Notes: generated from the letters alone by a model not told the origin. A stretch of 64,000 nucleotides of DNA from Armatimonadia bacterium (GCA_039679385.1 JBDKVB010000070.1:1-64000), one strand, 5' to 3'; positions 26,400 through 35,953 are shown, numbered from the stretch's first letter. Numbers and translations are program-made.

Positions 26400-28223
26400 T
26401 CACCGGATGCGGAAGGTGCGGGCCACAGGAGGACGGTCGGCGCACTGGATGGAGACGTGGTAAGTGCCGGGCTGGAAGGGTCCCGTTGACGGTGCGAGCA
26501 GCAGCGCCGTGATCCGCCCGGTTCCCTCGATCAGACCTACGGCAAGACCACAACTGGCCGTCTCCCGGTACCACGTGACCAGCACCCGGGAGGCGGCCGG
26601 TGCGTTTTCGTACCACAGACAACAGGCAATCTGCTTCGCGTCGGTTCCGAACTCGCTGCCCGTCGCGACGGGTTGCGCCTGGTCATCAAGCCCCGTGCAG
26701 AGCACCACGTCGGTGAAGGGCGCCGTCACGTTCTCCGAGCCACCTGTCCAGTCTGAGGGCTTACGGTTCATGAGGCTGGGCAGGTCGAGGATGGACAGGT
26801 TCAGGGAGAGGGACTTGCCCCCTCTCATCAGGGCCAGCTTCGGCGTCGTGCGATCCTTGAAGGTTCCCACCACCTTGGCCAGAGTCGTGTCCGCGAGCGA
26901 CTTACCGCCGAGGGTCAGCAGTACATCGCCGGCCTGTAACCCCCACCAGGCCGCAAATCCACCAGACTGGAGGTCGTCCACCTGGATGGCCTTCTGGTCG
27001 AGCAACTCCCCGACGACCTTGCCGGTCAGGTCGCGCAGGATCTCGCGACCAAGTGACTTCAGCAGGTTGTCATCACCACCCGGGAGCAGGTCGTGGGGAA
27101 CTGTGCAGGCGCTCGTCTTGAGGGCCAGGAAGGTGCTGCCGCCGACGGGAATCCAGATGCGCGTGTCCTTGGACGGACGCGTGAGTAGTCTGGCGGGGAG
27201 ACTGGTGGCCACGACCTCGGGGACCGTCGGCGGGTTGTTGGAGAGCTTCGCCTCGGCCCAGTTGGCCTGGTCGTAGTAGATTCCGTCGCCCGCGTCGGTG
27301 GTCACCAGCTTGAGCTCGCGGGCTCCCAGGATCTCGACCTGCACCGGGAAAGGAGCGTCGCCGCTCCGGAGCGTTCCGCTGTTGAACACCCGGCGTCCGT
27401 CCAGGTAGACCTCGAACCCGCAACTGCCATAGGGCTTCACGGCAGCCTGGTCAACGCCCACCAGCGCAGTGAAGTACCGACGTCGCAGGCCGGTGAGGTC
27501 GTACACGATCTCCGAACTGGCGTGGGTGCCAAGGCCTCGGTCGAAGGTCGCAGTACCGATCCCCAGGCGACCGCCGGTGACGCTCTTGTCGGTGGCGGTT
27601 CTCCCCCATCCCCCTTCGCGCAGACTGGTAGGCTTGAGGCCGCCCAGGTAGATGTCAGGGCCCTCGTCATAGGTAGGGACCGTCGGCGGCTGCGGTGCCG
27701 GAGTCACCACGGGCGGCACAGAGACGGTCGGAGCCGACGGAGGTGGTGTGGTGACGGTTGGCGCTGTAGGCGGCGGAGTGACAGCAGGTGTCGGCGCGGC
27801 AACAGGTGGTACCGGGCTGACGGTGGCAGTCTCAAACCGGACCTTGCCGTCATCGTAGAAGACGTTGATGCCGGCCCCACCATGGTTGGCGGCAGAGCGG
27901 TCCTGTAGGAGTGGTCGCGGATGGGCCGCTGAGGCCGGCGAGAGGACGTAACCCGACCGCGCATCGAGTAGCTCGCGTCCAACAGAAGTGCTCGGGTCGC
28001 CCGGGCAGGCGAAGACTTCGAGATCCTCCACATAGGCCCGGTAGTACAGGAGCGAGAGCTGCCCGGGAGGCTGGCCCTGATTCTCGGCCATGAACATCTG
28101 ACAGGCGGTCCCCAGGCGCACCAGTCGCTCCGCACAGTCCTGCCGGTCATCTGCGCGGAGACCGGGAGCACAAGTTGCGACAAGGGCCACAAGCAGCACC
28201 GCATACGGTCGCTGACGCTTCAT
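26400..28223 (-). CDS. Exported protein combining a pilin-like display motif, NPCBM domain and PDZ domain
   Basis: The 607-residue protein has a signal peptide (RPYAVLLVALVATCAPGLRA). Residues about 25-125 resemble the body of H-X9-DG pilin-like proteins without the pilin helix (LGTACQMFMAENQGQ; NHGGAGINVFYDDG, one residue longer than the usual spacing). A Pro/Thr-rich linker (about 130-180) follows. An NPCBM carbohydrate-binding domain covers about 190-340 (YFTALVGVDQ and THASSEIVYDL are typical). A PDZ-like domain sits near 430-520 (FAAWWGLQAGDVLLTLGGKSL). No protease catalytic domain is present. GGAGGG lies six bases before the ATG at 28223. It starts 31 bases after the stop of the giant HEAT/kinase gene, so the two are probably co-transcribed. 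Confidence 0.7.
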   Translation of the reverse strand: MKRQRPYAVLLVALVATCAPGLRADDRQDCAERLVRLGTACQMFMAENQGQPPGQLSLLYYRAYVEDLEVFACPGDPSTSVGRELLDARSGYVLSPASAAHPRPLLQDRSAANHGGAGINVFYDDGKVRFETATVSPVPPVAAPTPAVTPPPTAPTVTTPPPSAPTVSVPPVVTPAPQPPTVPTYDEGPDIYLGGLKPTSLREGGWGRTATDKSVTGGRLGIGTATFDRGLGTHASSEIVYDLTGLRRRYFTALVGVDQAAVKPYGSCGFEVYLDGRRVFNSGTLRSGDAPFPVQVEILGARELKLVTTDAGDGIYYDQANWAEAKLSNNPPTVPEVVATSLPARLLTRPSKDTRIWIPVGGSTFLALKTSACTVPHDLLPGGDDNLLKSLGREILRDLTGKVVGELLDQKAIQVDDLQSGGFAAWWGLQAGDVLLTLGGKSLADTTLAKVVGTFKDRTTPKLALMRGGKSLSLNLSILDLPSLMNRKPSDWTGGSENVTAPFTDVVLCTGLDDQAQPVATGSEFGTDAKQIACCLWYENAPAASRVLVTWYRETASCGLAVGLIEGTGRITALLLAPSTGPFQPGTYHVSIQCADRPPVARTFRIR

Positions 28224-28254
28224 GCTCATCCCTCCACTCCGCAGGCGCACGCGG

Positions 28255-31200
28255 TCAGGCTGCACGCAGCAAGGGCCAGGCGATCGGCAGGTCGAACACC
28301 GCAGCGTCGGCAGCGGGCGTCGGCACGGGTACGACCAGCGGATCGTCCGCGGACCCGAAGCAGTCGCGCATCACGTCCCGCAGGACCCCGGCACGCTTGC
28401 GGACCACCTCCACCGCGTTGTCCAACTCGGCGCCGGAAAGGTGGCGGCCGAGAAGCGCCCGGAGCTTCTTCTCGTCTTTGCACAGGGCCTCGACCTGCTT
28501 GATCATCGGCTCCATGTCCTCGAAGGTAATGTGGTTGTCCAGCCACCCGAGCCCCCAGTGGTAGCGCGTCCCATCGAGGATCCTCGTACGCATGTACCCG
28601 GCGACCTCGTCAGCATCGACAAGTAGGCTGTACTCGCGGAAGTTCCGACCGGCGACGTCGGCCATGCCGTGGTCGATGCTCCAGATCCGGCCGTCGGCCG
28701 TGATGAGGTAGTTACCCAGGTGGCGGTCATGGTCGCCCAGCAGGGCAGCGAGGACCTTGTCGCGGGCGATCTGCTCCTTGAAGGCGATAGCCACCTCCTG
28801 GGGCAGGTCCTTGAGCTGGGTCCCGGGGACATAGCGCACTACGAGGCACTCCTTCTCGACGGTCTTCAGGACCCCGTTCGGGTCGAGTTCCTTGAGGCCC
28901 ATCTTGCCGACGGCACACTCCGGGACGTTCACCCCGCAGACTTCCTTGCCCAGTTCGTCCACCAGCTGCACCTCTTTGGCGAAGTCCGCGTAGACCTGTT
29001 CGCCACGCAGGTCGTAGTGGTCCGGGAAGTCCTTGCCCGAACCCTTGGCGACGGCAAGGGTCTCCTCGACACCCTTGGCGTCCCGGTACTTGACCCAGTG
29101 GGGGTCTGAATAGGTGGGGACTTCACCAGGCTTCGCCTGGCGTTCGAGGTATGTGTTGGCGTCGGAGTCGAGGGCGGAGATACCCTTGCGGGCCTCCTCT
29201 GGATCGGAACTGAGGGCAGCCTGCATACGGCGGGCTGCTGTCTCGTTCTGCGGTCCCTCGGGTACGGGGGCGCCAGAGGAGTAGTGCGCCCGGGCAACTG
29301 CGACGCCCTCGATGCGCTTGACCTCCTGGGCCATCCTCTGCACGGGCGGCGCGTCCGCCGTACCCAACTGACGCAGCACGGCGAGGCGCTGGTCGTACCC
29401 GGCGACTGCATCGCCCCACTCACCCTGGAGGACCATGCGCCTCAGGTCGCCGGCAAGGTTGTCCTTCACATGGAAGTCCAGGAGCGCGACCGTCCCAGGT
29501 TTCGCCCCCGGTACCGCCGCAGACCCAGCCTGGCGCAGACGATTCGCCAGAGCAGCGCTGCTCTCGGTGCAGCCGCCCCAGTAGCGAACGCGCTTCTCAA
29601 GCAGCTCCTGCCAGGCTCTGGCCTCGGGGATCGCCCCCGCCTCGACAGCGGCGCAAGCCTGCCGAGCAATCTGCAACTCCTCAAGTCTGCGCCAGGCGGC
29701 ACCAGCCTCTCCCTTGCGGAACTGTTCGCTGGCCTCGTCGAGCATGCGCTTGACCTGACCGCTCGTGGACTCCAGCGCCAGGCGAGCCTCCCCGGGGAGC
29801 GCGCCGTTCTCAGGCACGGCGTCCAGGACCTGTCGCAGCGCCTGGGAATGGCCGGTCCCCAGTTCAGCGGCCTCCTTCGCCGCAGTTGATGTCTGCTCAG
29901 AGGCCTCGATGAGCGCCCGCAGGTTTTCCGGAGTGATGCCGTGCTTCTCCATGCACGCCTTCATCACGTCTACGTCGCCCGCGCCCCAGGCGGTGAAGAG
30001 CTCAGCAAGCATTCGTCCCGCTTCGGCCTCCGTGCGCCCGTTGGAGCCTCTGAGAACGCCGATGGTGCCACCGGCTGCCTCACCCACCTTACCGGCGGCA
30101 AGCTGGATGCTCATATCCAGCGCACGGTCCTCCAGCCACGTGCTTTTGGCGAAGAACTGGGAGAACTGCTGAAGCACCTTCTGGCCGGCCGGGCTCTGGG
30201 CCAGCAACTGTGGGAGCTTGTTGAGGCCGACGGCCGCGGAGAAGGCCTCCTTGGCGGTCACGATGGCCTCGCCGACCGGCCGCGCCTCGCCGATCCAGCC
30301 CCAGCGAGGGAACCAGGCCACTTTGCCGCCTACTGTGTAGGTGCTCATCGGGGCCAGCATGGTGGCGACGTTCCACACGTTGATGGCATCGCCCAACCAC
30401 TGCAGTCTCGTCTCTTGATAGTCGCTCGTGTCGAAGTAGGGGGTGCCGGTGTCCACGTCCAGCATCTGCTTGGGTACAGTGAGGAGGCGCTTGACGTCGG
30501 GGTTGTTGTAGGCGGCCTTGATCGCCGCCCGCATCCGCAGCGCACCGTCGGTGTCTACCTTCGCACCGGCTCCGGGGTAGAGCTCGCGCACGAGGCCCAG
30601 GAAGTCGTCGTTGCTCAGAGCGTCGAGGTGGTCGATGCGGACCCCGCGCTCGTGGAGGCTCTTGAGCAAGAGGACCCCGCAGTGCTGCTTCGCCACGTCG
30701 TTTTGGAAGGAGGACGCAAGGGTCTCGAGGGCATTCTCCTTGCCCACGATTACGGCGCCGTCCTCCCTCATCACGATCGCTTCCGTGGAGCTGACCACGC
30801 CCATCTTGAGGTGAGCGATGAGGCTGGACAGCCAGCCCTCATCGCCGCCCTTGGCGAGCTTGTCGTCCAGCTCCGTGCGCAGGGAGGCTGCCTCGCCCTC
30901 GGCCTTCTGGTCAATGCGGTCAAGATAGGCGTGCTCGAGCATCCAGGCCATGCCCCGGGCGCGGTCACCAAGAGCCGACTTCTGGGAGGTCAGGCTCTCG
31001 CCCTCCTTGACCGTCCGAGAAGCCATGCGCTGCGCCTCGGGCAGCGTCAGCGCCTCCTCGGCGCTGCCCTCCGGCAAGGTGAGTTCCATGACTTTGCGGT
31101 AGCCGTGGAGGGCGTGCCGAAGATCGCCCTTGCTGTGGAAGTAGACCGCTTCCAGGTACCGTACCTGGGCCTCGTCCACGCCGGTGGCGAGAGCCTCACG

Positions 31201-34101
31201 TGCGGCTTCCCGGAACTCCTCGCCCTGTCCGGAAGCGATGTAGAGCTGGGCCTTCGCCAGAGCCCTCGCACGCTGCGCGTCGGCATAGGCTTTCTCGCAG
31301 CACTTCCGCGTCTGCTCCCAGGAGGACTTTGGGCCCTTCGCCTCGATCTCCAGCAGGATTCCGTCGTAGTAGGTGCCCAGGAGGTCGTTGACCATGCGGT
31401 CCTGCTCGCGCAGGATCTCCTCGTGTCGCACGGTAAGGCGGCGGATCTGCTCGCGGATGGCCTCGCGACCCATGTCCTCCACTCGGGGCCGCGGTCCCCA
31501 GCCGTCCTCCCAGGTGTCCATCGCCAGCCGGAAGGCGGCCTCCCAGTAGTTGGCGGATTCCGGGTCGGGCTGCTTGGCGAGGTAGTTGCGCAGGTACCCA
31601 AGGCGCTGACGGATCCGATCCGCCAACTCCGCCTGGGCACGGAGCAGGCTCAGCGCTTCCGCCTTCTTCTGCTCCGCGGTCACGAGCGCGTCCCACAGGT
31701 TGCCGATCCAGCGCTCCTCCAGTGAGCGCGAGTCGGAGAGGCGGTCCAGCGTGTCCCTCAGTTGCGCCAGCAGATCATCACGTTCTGCGGCGCCGCCCGC
31801 TACCTGCTCGGGAGTCTCCTCCTTCGGCAGCTCGGGATTCTCGGGCTCCGGTGGCAGAATGTCGTTCCACTCCGACCGCCACCATCCCGGCTGCGGCCAC
31901 TCATCATGGTTGCGGGGCTCGTTGAACTCCAGGGGACGCCCGGTCGCGTCGATCAGCGACGCCGCCTGTGCCAGCCAGCGGTCCTCGAAGGCCCAGAACC
32001 GGGCCACGTCGTTGCGGTAGGTGATGGAAGCCCCGGCGAGGGAGTGCCAGGCTGCCGCCCAGCCTGCCCAGCGCTGACGGTCCCAGAAGTCCTTGGAGGG
32101 TATAGGAACCTGGCGCAGCGCATCCTCGTAGTAGGCCATGCTCTCCAGCGCCATGGGCCACAGTCGCCCGTCGTTGATGACACCCACGGTGTAGCCAATT
32201 CCGCTGATCGTGGCGTTGTTGGCCGCACCCGGCGCATAGAGGCTGTGCGAGGTACGCAGGGCCGCAGCTGCGTCCTGCAGGTAGGGCATCACGTCGTCGC
32301 AGTCACGATCCGCCCAGCCGACAAGATTCAGCGCCGCGTCCCACAGCACACCGGCCAGACTCGCCCAGCGGGCAGCTCGCTCTTTCCGATACTCGCCGAG
32401 GCCAGGGTCGGGCGGCTGCTTGGAGTCAATGGATAGGATGGCCGACTCCGCGGCTCTGGCCACACCCCAGTTGGTGTCTTTGGTTAGCGGCTCAAGGGCG
32501 CTGCGGGCCGAAGCAGCCTGCACGCCATACCGGTCGAGCTTCTGTGCCGCCTTTGAGCGCGTCTCGGCCGCCGGAGCGTTGAGATCCGCGATCCAGGCAC
32601 TGATCGGCTTGTCCTCCTCCTCAAGCTCGCGGAGGAGCTGGCGGTCCGGGACACCAACATCAGCAGGTCCGCGGTACGCCGCCAGATGTGCCGGGATGTT
32701 GCCTTCGCGCTCGAACTTGAGCTCGTAGTCGAACTTCAGCCGGAAGCCCTCACAGGTGAAGACCTGGACCTGCACCTTGTAAGGCCCGTTGGTCAGCCGG
32801 TAGTGGGCACCGCCTCCCCACTTGTGCAGGCTCCCGGCGGCGTCATAGCGCAGGTGCTGGAACCGCGTCTGCCCGTTGCAGGTGACGGCGATCACGTGGT
32901 CCTTGAGGTAGGTCTTGTAGAAGGGGAACTTCGGCGCGATCTTCTCCCAGTCGGGGTCCTCGGAGCAGAGCTCGGCCAAGGGCGCGTTCCAGCGTAGGCC
33001 CCGCTTGCGGGCATCCTCACGGTAGCGCTTGAGCTCGGCCAGATCGAGGTAGCTGAGGGTAGCGAACTTGAACAGGTCTGCGGTGCTTCCGTTGCCGGTG
33101 CAACTGAGGTCGTCCTGCACTTCCGGGCCGTTCTCATCGCAGCCCTGGACGATATCGCTCAGGAAGAAGACTCGCCCCTCAGGTGGCGCAAGGGGCGGCT
33201 GGTCACTGGTGGCCTTTGCCGGTCGCCAGATCTGCGCAATAGCCCACTCGGCCTTCTGGCGAACCCTTACGTCGGCATCGGCACGAGCTCGTTCCAGGGC
33301 AGGGAGTGCCGGAATCGCCCTGGTGCCCATCTCGCCGAGGGACTGGGCAGCCCGGAGGCGCACCTCCGGGTTTGGGTCAGTGAGTGCGGCGATCAGCGCC
33401 GGGACTGAGGTCGCTTCCGGAGCCTCCGCAGAGGTCGTCCCCGGCGTTGCTGCAGGGGTCGTCGCAGTGCCCGCGCGAGGCTGCCTTCCTGTGGCTGCAG
33501 CAGTCCCCTGAGCCGGTCCCGTCGCACCGCCCTGAGCCGGTCCGCTGGGCTGTGCAGCGCCTTCGACGCCGCCCGTCCGCACGCCCTGCGTTCCCGAGCC
33601 GACCCCTTCGAGTTGCTTGAGGCCGGCCGAAGCCAGCCCTCGCACTGTCGCATCAGGGTCCTGCGAGGCAGTCTTGAGCAACCCGGCGGACACGCCGGAG
33701 GTGTCATGGAGGCAACTGGCCGCACGCACGGCGAACTGCCGGACAAGCGGGCTCGCATCCTGCAAGGCCGTGGCAGCAGTGCGGGCAGCCTCCGGGACCG
33801 CCGCCTTCACTCCAGCCAGCGCTGCAGCCGCGGTAAGCCGGACAGCCTCATCCTCGTCCTTCAGCCCTGCCGACAGCAAGGGCAGTGCAGACGCCGGCAC
33901 GGCTTTCAGACCGGCAAGCTGACGGAAGCCGCTGAGGCGCTCATAGTGGAGGCTGGACTGCAGCGACCGCGTCAGCGTAGGATCCAGCGGCTCGTCGCCG
34001 GGAGGTGCTGTCGGGGCTTGTGCGAAGGCAGGTAGGAGCCAGAGCAGAAGAGGCAGGAGCGTGGCAAGGACCAGGAGCAGGCATCGGTGAAGGCGGGCCA
34101 T
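28255..34101 (-). CDS. Giant exported protein: HEAT repeats, TPR-like region and C-terminal kinase-like domain
   Basis: The 1,948-residue protein has a signal peptide (LLLVLATLLPLLLWLLPAFAQA) and AGGAGGT before the ATG at 34101. HEAT repeats occur at about residues 40-150 (LPLLSAGLKDEDEAVRLTAA), 235-300 (ALTDPNPEVRLRAAQSLGE) and 510-560. A unique beta-rich region lies at 310-490 and a TPR-like helical region near 950-1010. The C-terminal 250 residues carry kinase-like motifs: a Lys in LAVAKGSGK, a catalytic loop GDHDRHLGN (residues 1789-1797) and a metal-binding SIDHG with Asp1810. This pattern is seen in PI3/4-kinase-like and HipA/Fam20-like atypical kinases. ATP-dependent action outside the cytoplasm would be unusual. 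It heads a unit with the NPCBM-PDZ gene. Target and activity are unknown; the kinase call is by motif. Confidence 0.7.
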   Translation of the reverse strand: MARLHRCLLLVLATLLPLLLWLLPAFAQAPTAPPGDEPLDPTLTRSLQSSLHYERLSGFRQLAGLKAVPASALPLLSAGLKDEDEAVRLTAAAALAGVKAAVPEAARTAATALQDASPLVRQFAVRAASCLHDTSGVSAGLLKTASQDPDATVRGLASAGLKQLEGVGSGTQGVRTGGVEGAAQPSGPAQGGATGPAQGTAAATGRQPRAGTATTPAATPGTTSAEAPEATSVPALIAALTDPNPEVRLRAAQSLGEMGTRAIPALPALERARADADVRVRQKAEWAIAQIWRPAKATSDQPPLAPPEGRVFFLSDIVQGCDENGPEVQDDLSCTGNGSTADLFKFATLSYLDLAELKRYREDARKRGLRWNAPLAELCSEDPDWEKIAPKFPFYKTYLKDHVIAVTCNGQTRFQHLRYDAAGSLHKWGGGAHYRLTNGPYKVQVQVFTCEGFRLKFDYELKFEREGNIPAHLAAYRGPADVGVPDRQLLRELEEEDKPISAWIADLNAPAAETRSKAAQKLDRYGVQAASARSALEPLTKDTNWGVARAAESAILSIDSKQPPDPGLGEYRKERAARWASLAGVLWDAALNLVGWADRDCDDVMPYLQDAAAALRTSHSLYAPGAANNATISGIGYTVGVINDGRLWPMALESMAYYEDALRQVPIPSKDFWDRQRWAGWAAAWHSLAGASITYRNDVARFWAFEDRWLAQAASLIDATGRPLEFNEPRNHDEWPQPGWWRSEWNDILPPEPENPELPKEETPEQVAGGAAERDDLLAQLRDTLDRLSDSRSLEERWIGNLWDALVTAEQKKAEALSLLRAQAELADRIRQRLGYLRNYLAKQPDPESANYWEAAFRLAMDTWEDGWGPRPRVEDMGREAIREQIRRLTVRHEEILREQDRMVNDLLGTYYDGILLEIEAKGPKSSWEQTRKCCEKAYADAQRARALAKAQLYIASGQGEEFREAAREALATGVDEAQVRYLEAVYFHSKGDLRHALHGYRKVMELTLPEGSAEEALTLPEAQRMASRTVKEGESLTSQKSALGDRARGMAWMLEHAYLDRIDQKAEGEAASLRTELDDKLAKGGDEGWLSSLIAHLKMGVVSSTEAIVMREDGAVIVGKENALETLASSFQNDVAKQHCGVLLLKSLHERGVRIDHLDALSNDDFLGLVRELYPGAGAKVDTDGALRMRAAIKAAYNNPDVKRLLTVPKQMLDVDTGTPYFDTSDYQETRLQWLGDAINVWNVATMLAPMSTYTVGGKVAWFPRWGWIGEARPVGEAIVTAKEAFSAAVGLNKLPQLLAQSPAGQKVLQQFSQFFAKSTWLEDRALDMSIQLAAGKVGEAAGGTIGVLRGSNGRTEAEAGRMLAELFTAWGAGDVDVMKACMEKHGITPENLRALIEASEQTSTAAKEAAELGTGHSQALRQVLDAVPENGALPGEARLALESTSGQVKRMLDEASEQFRKGEAGAAWRRLEELQIARQACAAVEAGAIPEARAWQELLEKRVRYWGGCTESSAALANRLRQAGSAAVPGAKPGTVALLDFHVKDNLAGDLRRMVLQGEWGDAVAGYDQRLAVLRQLGTADAPPVQRMAQEVKRIEGVAVARAHYSSGAPVPEGPQNETAARRMQAALSSDPEEARKGISALDSDANTYLERQAKPGEVPTYSDPHWVKYRDAKGVEETLAVAKGSGKDFPDHYDLRGEQVYADFAKEVQLVDELGKEVCGVNVPECAVGKMGLKELDPNGVLKTVEKECLVVRYVPGTQLKDLPQEVAIAFKEQIARDKVLAALLGDHDRHLGNYLITADGRIWSIDHGMADVAGRNFREYSLLVDADEVAGYMRTRILDGTRYHWGLGWLDNHITFEDMEPMIKQVEALCKDEKKLRALLGRHLSGAELDNAVEVVRKRAGVLRDVMRDCFGSADDPLVVPVPTPAADAAVFDLPIAWPLLRAA

Positions 34102-34483
34102 CGTGACCTCCTCCCGCCAAGCTCGGGGGCTCACCCCAATCGGAGTGTTCGGCCCGAACCTGGCTCACTCGCGCGGCCGGGTTACTCCCCGGAAAGCAAC
34201 CGGGCCCGTAGCGCCCTCCCTTGCTCAAGAGGTTCGCCGGTCGCGGGTCCCATCCTTTCGCCTGCCGGTATCTTAAGGCACAGCTAACACTCAGAGCCGC
34301 ACCTTTTGGCCCCTAGGATCGTCCAAGCGGAAGTGTAGGCCTCCCGGGGTGACCGCCCGAGCAGAGGGAGGCGTCGACCGCGGTGCGAGGGAATAGGTCT
34401 CTTGCAGGGTTCTCGAAGGGCCTCGTTGGCCCCCTGTTTCGGTGCGCCGCTCGTGAGCGCACGTGCTCGAAAGGAAGGATGTA
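34102..34483. other. 382-base divergent intergenic region, possibly with a structured leader
   Basis: No gene is seen here. The region must hold promoters for the giant HEAT/kinase gene (-) and the alkaline phosphatase gene (+), but I found no clear -35/-10 pair. Between about 34130 and 34290 the - strand contains several short complementary G/C segments, such as CCGGTTGC with GTAACCCGG and GGTTCGGGCCGAAC, so the leader of the giant gene may be folded. Comparison by eye with common riboswitches gave no match. Confidence 0.3.
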
Positions 34484-35866
34484 ATGTCTGGATCGCTACT
34501 GGGTTCTCGAAGACTGGGCCGCCGTGGTGCGGCGGCTGTGTGTGTGCTCCTCGGCCTGCTTGTTCTGTCGTCCTGCCAGGCGCAGGATCGTCCCGCTCCA
34601 AAGAACGTTATCGTGATGATCGCCGACGGGTGTGGGTTCCAGCACGTCAAGGCCGCCGGCTACTACCGATACGGTGACACAGGGAGGCTGTGCTATGAGA
34701 GCTTCCCCGTGCACCTTGCCATGAGCACCTTCCCCGCACAGAGCAAGGGCTATGACCCGGCAGCGGCCTGGCACAGCTTCGGCTATGTCATGCAGGGCCC
34801 CACGGATTCGGCGGCTGCTGCCACGGCCATGGCTACCGGCGTCAAGACACTGAACGGCCGGATTGGTGTAGGCCCGGACGACAAGGACCTGCCGAACTTC
34901 CTTGAGGGGGCGGCACAGACGGGGCGCTCAACGGGTGTGGTCACCACGGTGCCGCTGTGTCACGCCACACCGGCCGGCTTCTCCACGCATGACAAGGCAC
35001 GCGGCAACTATGCACAGCTCGCCAAGAGCATGCTGCTGTCCAGCTCGCTGGACGTGGTGATGGGCGCCGGCCATCCTCTCTTCGACAACAACGCACAGCC
35101 CCTGGAGCTGCCGAAGGAGGCCGACAAGCGTGAGGCCAGATTCCGCTACGTGGGCGGCGAGGAGACCTGGAAGGCACTGCTCGCCGGGACTGCCGGGAAG
35201 GATGTGGACGGCGACGGCAAGGGCGATCCGTGGAAGCTTGTGCAGACGCGGGCCGACTTCCAGGCTCTGGGTCAAGGAGCGACGCCGAGCCGGGTCCTCG
35301 GTGTAGCCCAGGTAGCTGAGACGCTGGAGCAGGGACGCACCGGCGACAAGAAGGCGGACCCGTATGTCGTGCCGATGAACGATGCGGTGCCAACGCTGGC
35401 CGAGATGACTCGCGCGGCCCTGAACGTACTGGATGACAACCCGAAGGGCCTCTCGATCATGATCGAGGGCGGAGCGGTAGACTCGGCCGCCCATGCCAAC
35501 CAGTCGGGACGGATGATCGAGGAACTGCTGGCCTTCGAGGATGCCGTCTCGGAGGTCGTGAAGTGGGTGGAGAGCCACGGTGGCTGGGACCAGACGCTGC
35601 TGATCGTCACCTGCGACCACGAGACAGGTTACCTGACCGGTCCGGGCTCAGACCCCGGCTGGGAGCCGCTGGTGAACAACGGGATCGGCAAGCTGCCGGG
35701 GATGGAATGGCACTACGTCAGCCACACCAACAGCCTCGTCCCGTTCTTCGCAAAGGGTAAGGGCGCGGAGCGCCTTGTGGCCTGTGCAACCGGTCAAGAC
35801 CCCATCCGGGGCGCCTACCTGGACAACACAGACATCGCCAAGACTATCTTCGCTCTGCTGAAGTAG
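34484..35866 (+). CDS. Alkaline phosphatase (PhoA superfamily), predicted lipoprotein
   Basis: The 460-residue protein has a lipoprotein-type signal with LVLSSC as lipobox, so it is probably anchored in the cell envelope. The alkaline phosphatase signatures are all present: a metal Asp in VIVMIADGCG, the nucleophile Ser109 in PTDSAAAATAMATG, HATPAGFSTHD, EGGAVDSAAHANQ with metal ligands, CDHETGYLTG and a late His in SHTNSLVPFF. It hydrolyses phosphate monoesters, or diesters in some relatives, with two zinc ions. AAGGAAGGA lies four to five bases before the ATG at 34484. It is monocistronic and ends in a strong terminator. Induction by phosphate starvation would be typical, but no Pho box was recognised. 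Confidence 0.92.
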   Translation: MSGSLLGSRRLGRRGAAAVCVLLGLLVLSSCQAQDRPAPKNVIVMIADGCGFQHVKAAGYYRYGDTGRLCYESFPVHLAMSTFPAQSKGYDPAAAWHSFGYVMQGPTDSAAAATAMATGVKTLNGRIGVGPDDKDLPNFLEGAAQTGRSTGVVTTVPLCHATPAGFSTHDKARGNYAQLAKSMLLSSSLDVVMGAGHPLFDNNAQPLELPKEADKREARFRYVGGEETWKALLAGTAGKDVDGDGKGDPWKLVQTRADFQALGQGATPSRVLGVAQVAETLEQGRTGDKKADPYVVPMNDAVPTLAEMTRAALNVLDDNPKGLSIMIEGGAVDSAAHANQSGRMIEELLAFEDAVSEVVKWVESHGGWDQTLLIVTCDHETGYLTGPGSDPGWEPLVNNGIGKLPGMEWHYVSHTNSLVPFFAKGKGAERLVACATGQDPIRGAYLDNTDIAKTIFALLK

Positions 35867-35908
35867 AACGGCGCTCCGGTTCTGCTTCGTACCTCCACGA
35901 GCTAAGAA

Positions 35909-35938
35909 GGCGGAGGCGGGCTAGGACCTGCCTCCGCC
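35909..35938. terminator. Bidirectional intrinsic terminator
   Basis: GGCGGAGGC (35909-35917) and GCCTCCGCC (35930-35938) pair perfectly. CTTTGTCT follows on the + strand and TTCTTAG on the - strand. It separates the convergent alkaline phosphatase and sulfatase genes. Confidence 0.8.
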
Positions 35939-35953
35939 CTTTGTCTGTCGCGG

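Noticed and set aside
29941-31725. A 594-residue open frame on the + strand
   Set aside because: It is antisense to the giant HEAT/kinase gene; there is no ribosome binding site or domain.
34102-34300. c-di-AMP (ydaO-type) riboswitch suggested by CAGCTAAC on the + strand
   Set aside because: The upstream conserved CCGAACCCG block and the rest of the consensus are absent, and the word lies on the opposite strand from the other similar pieces.
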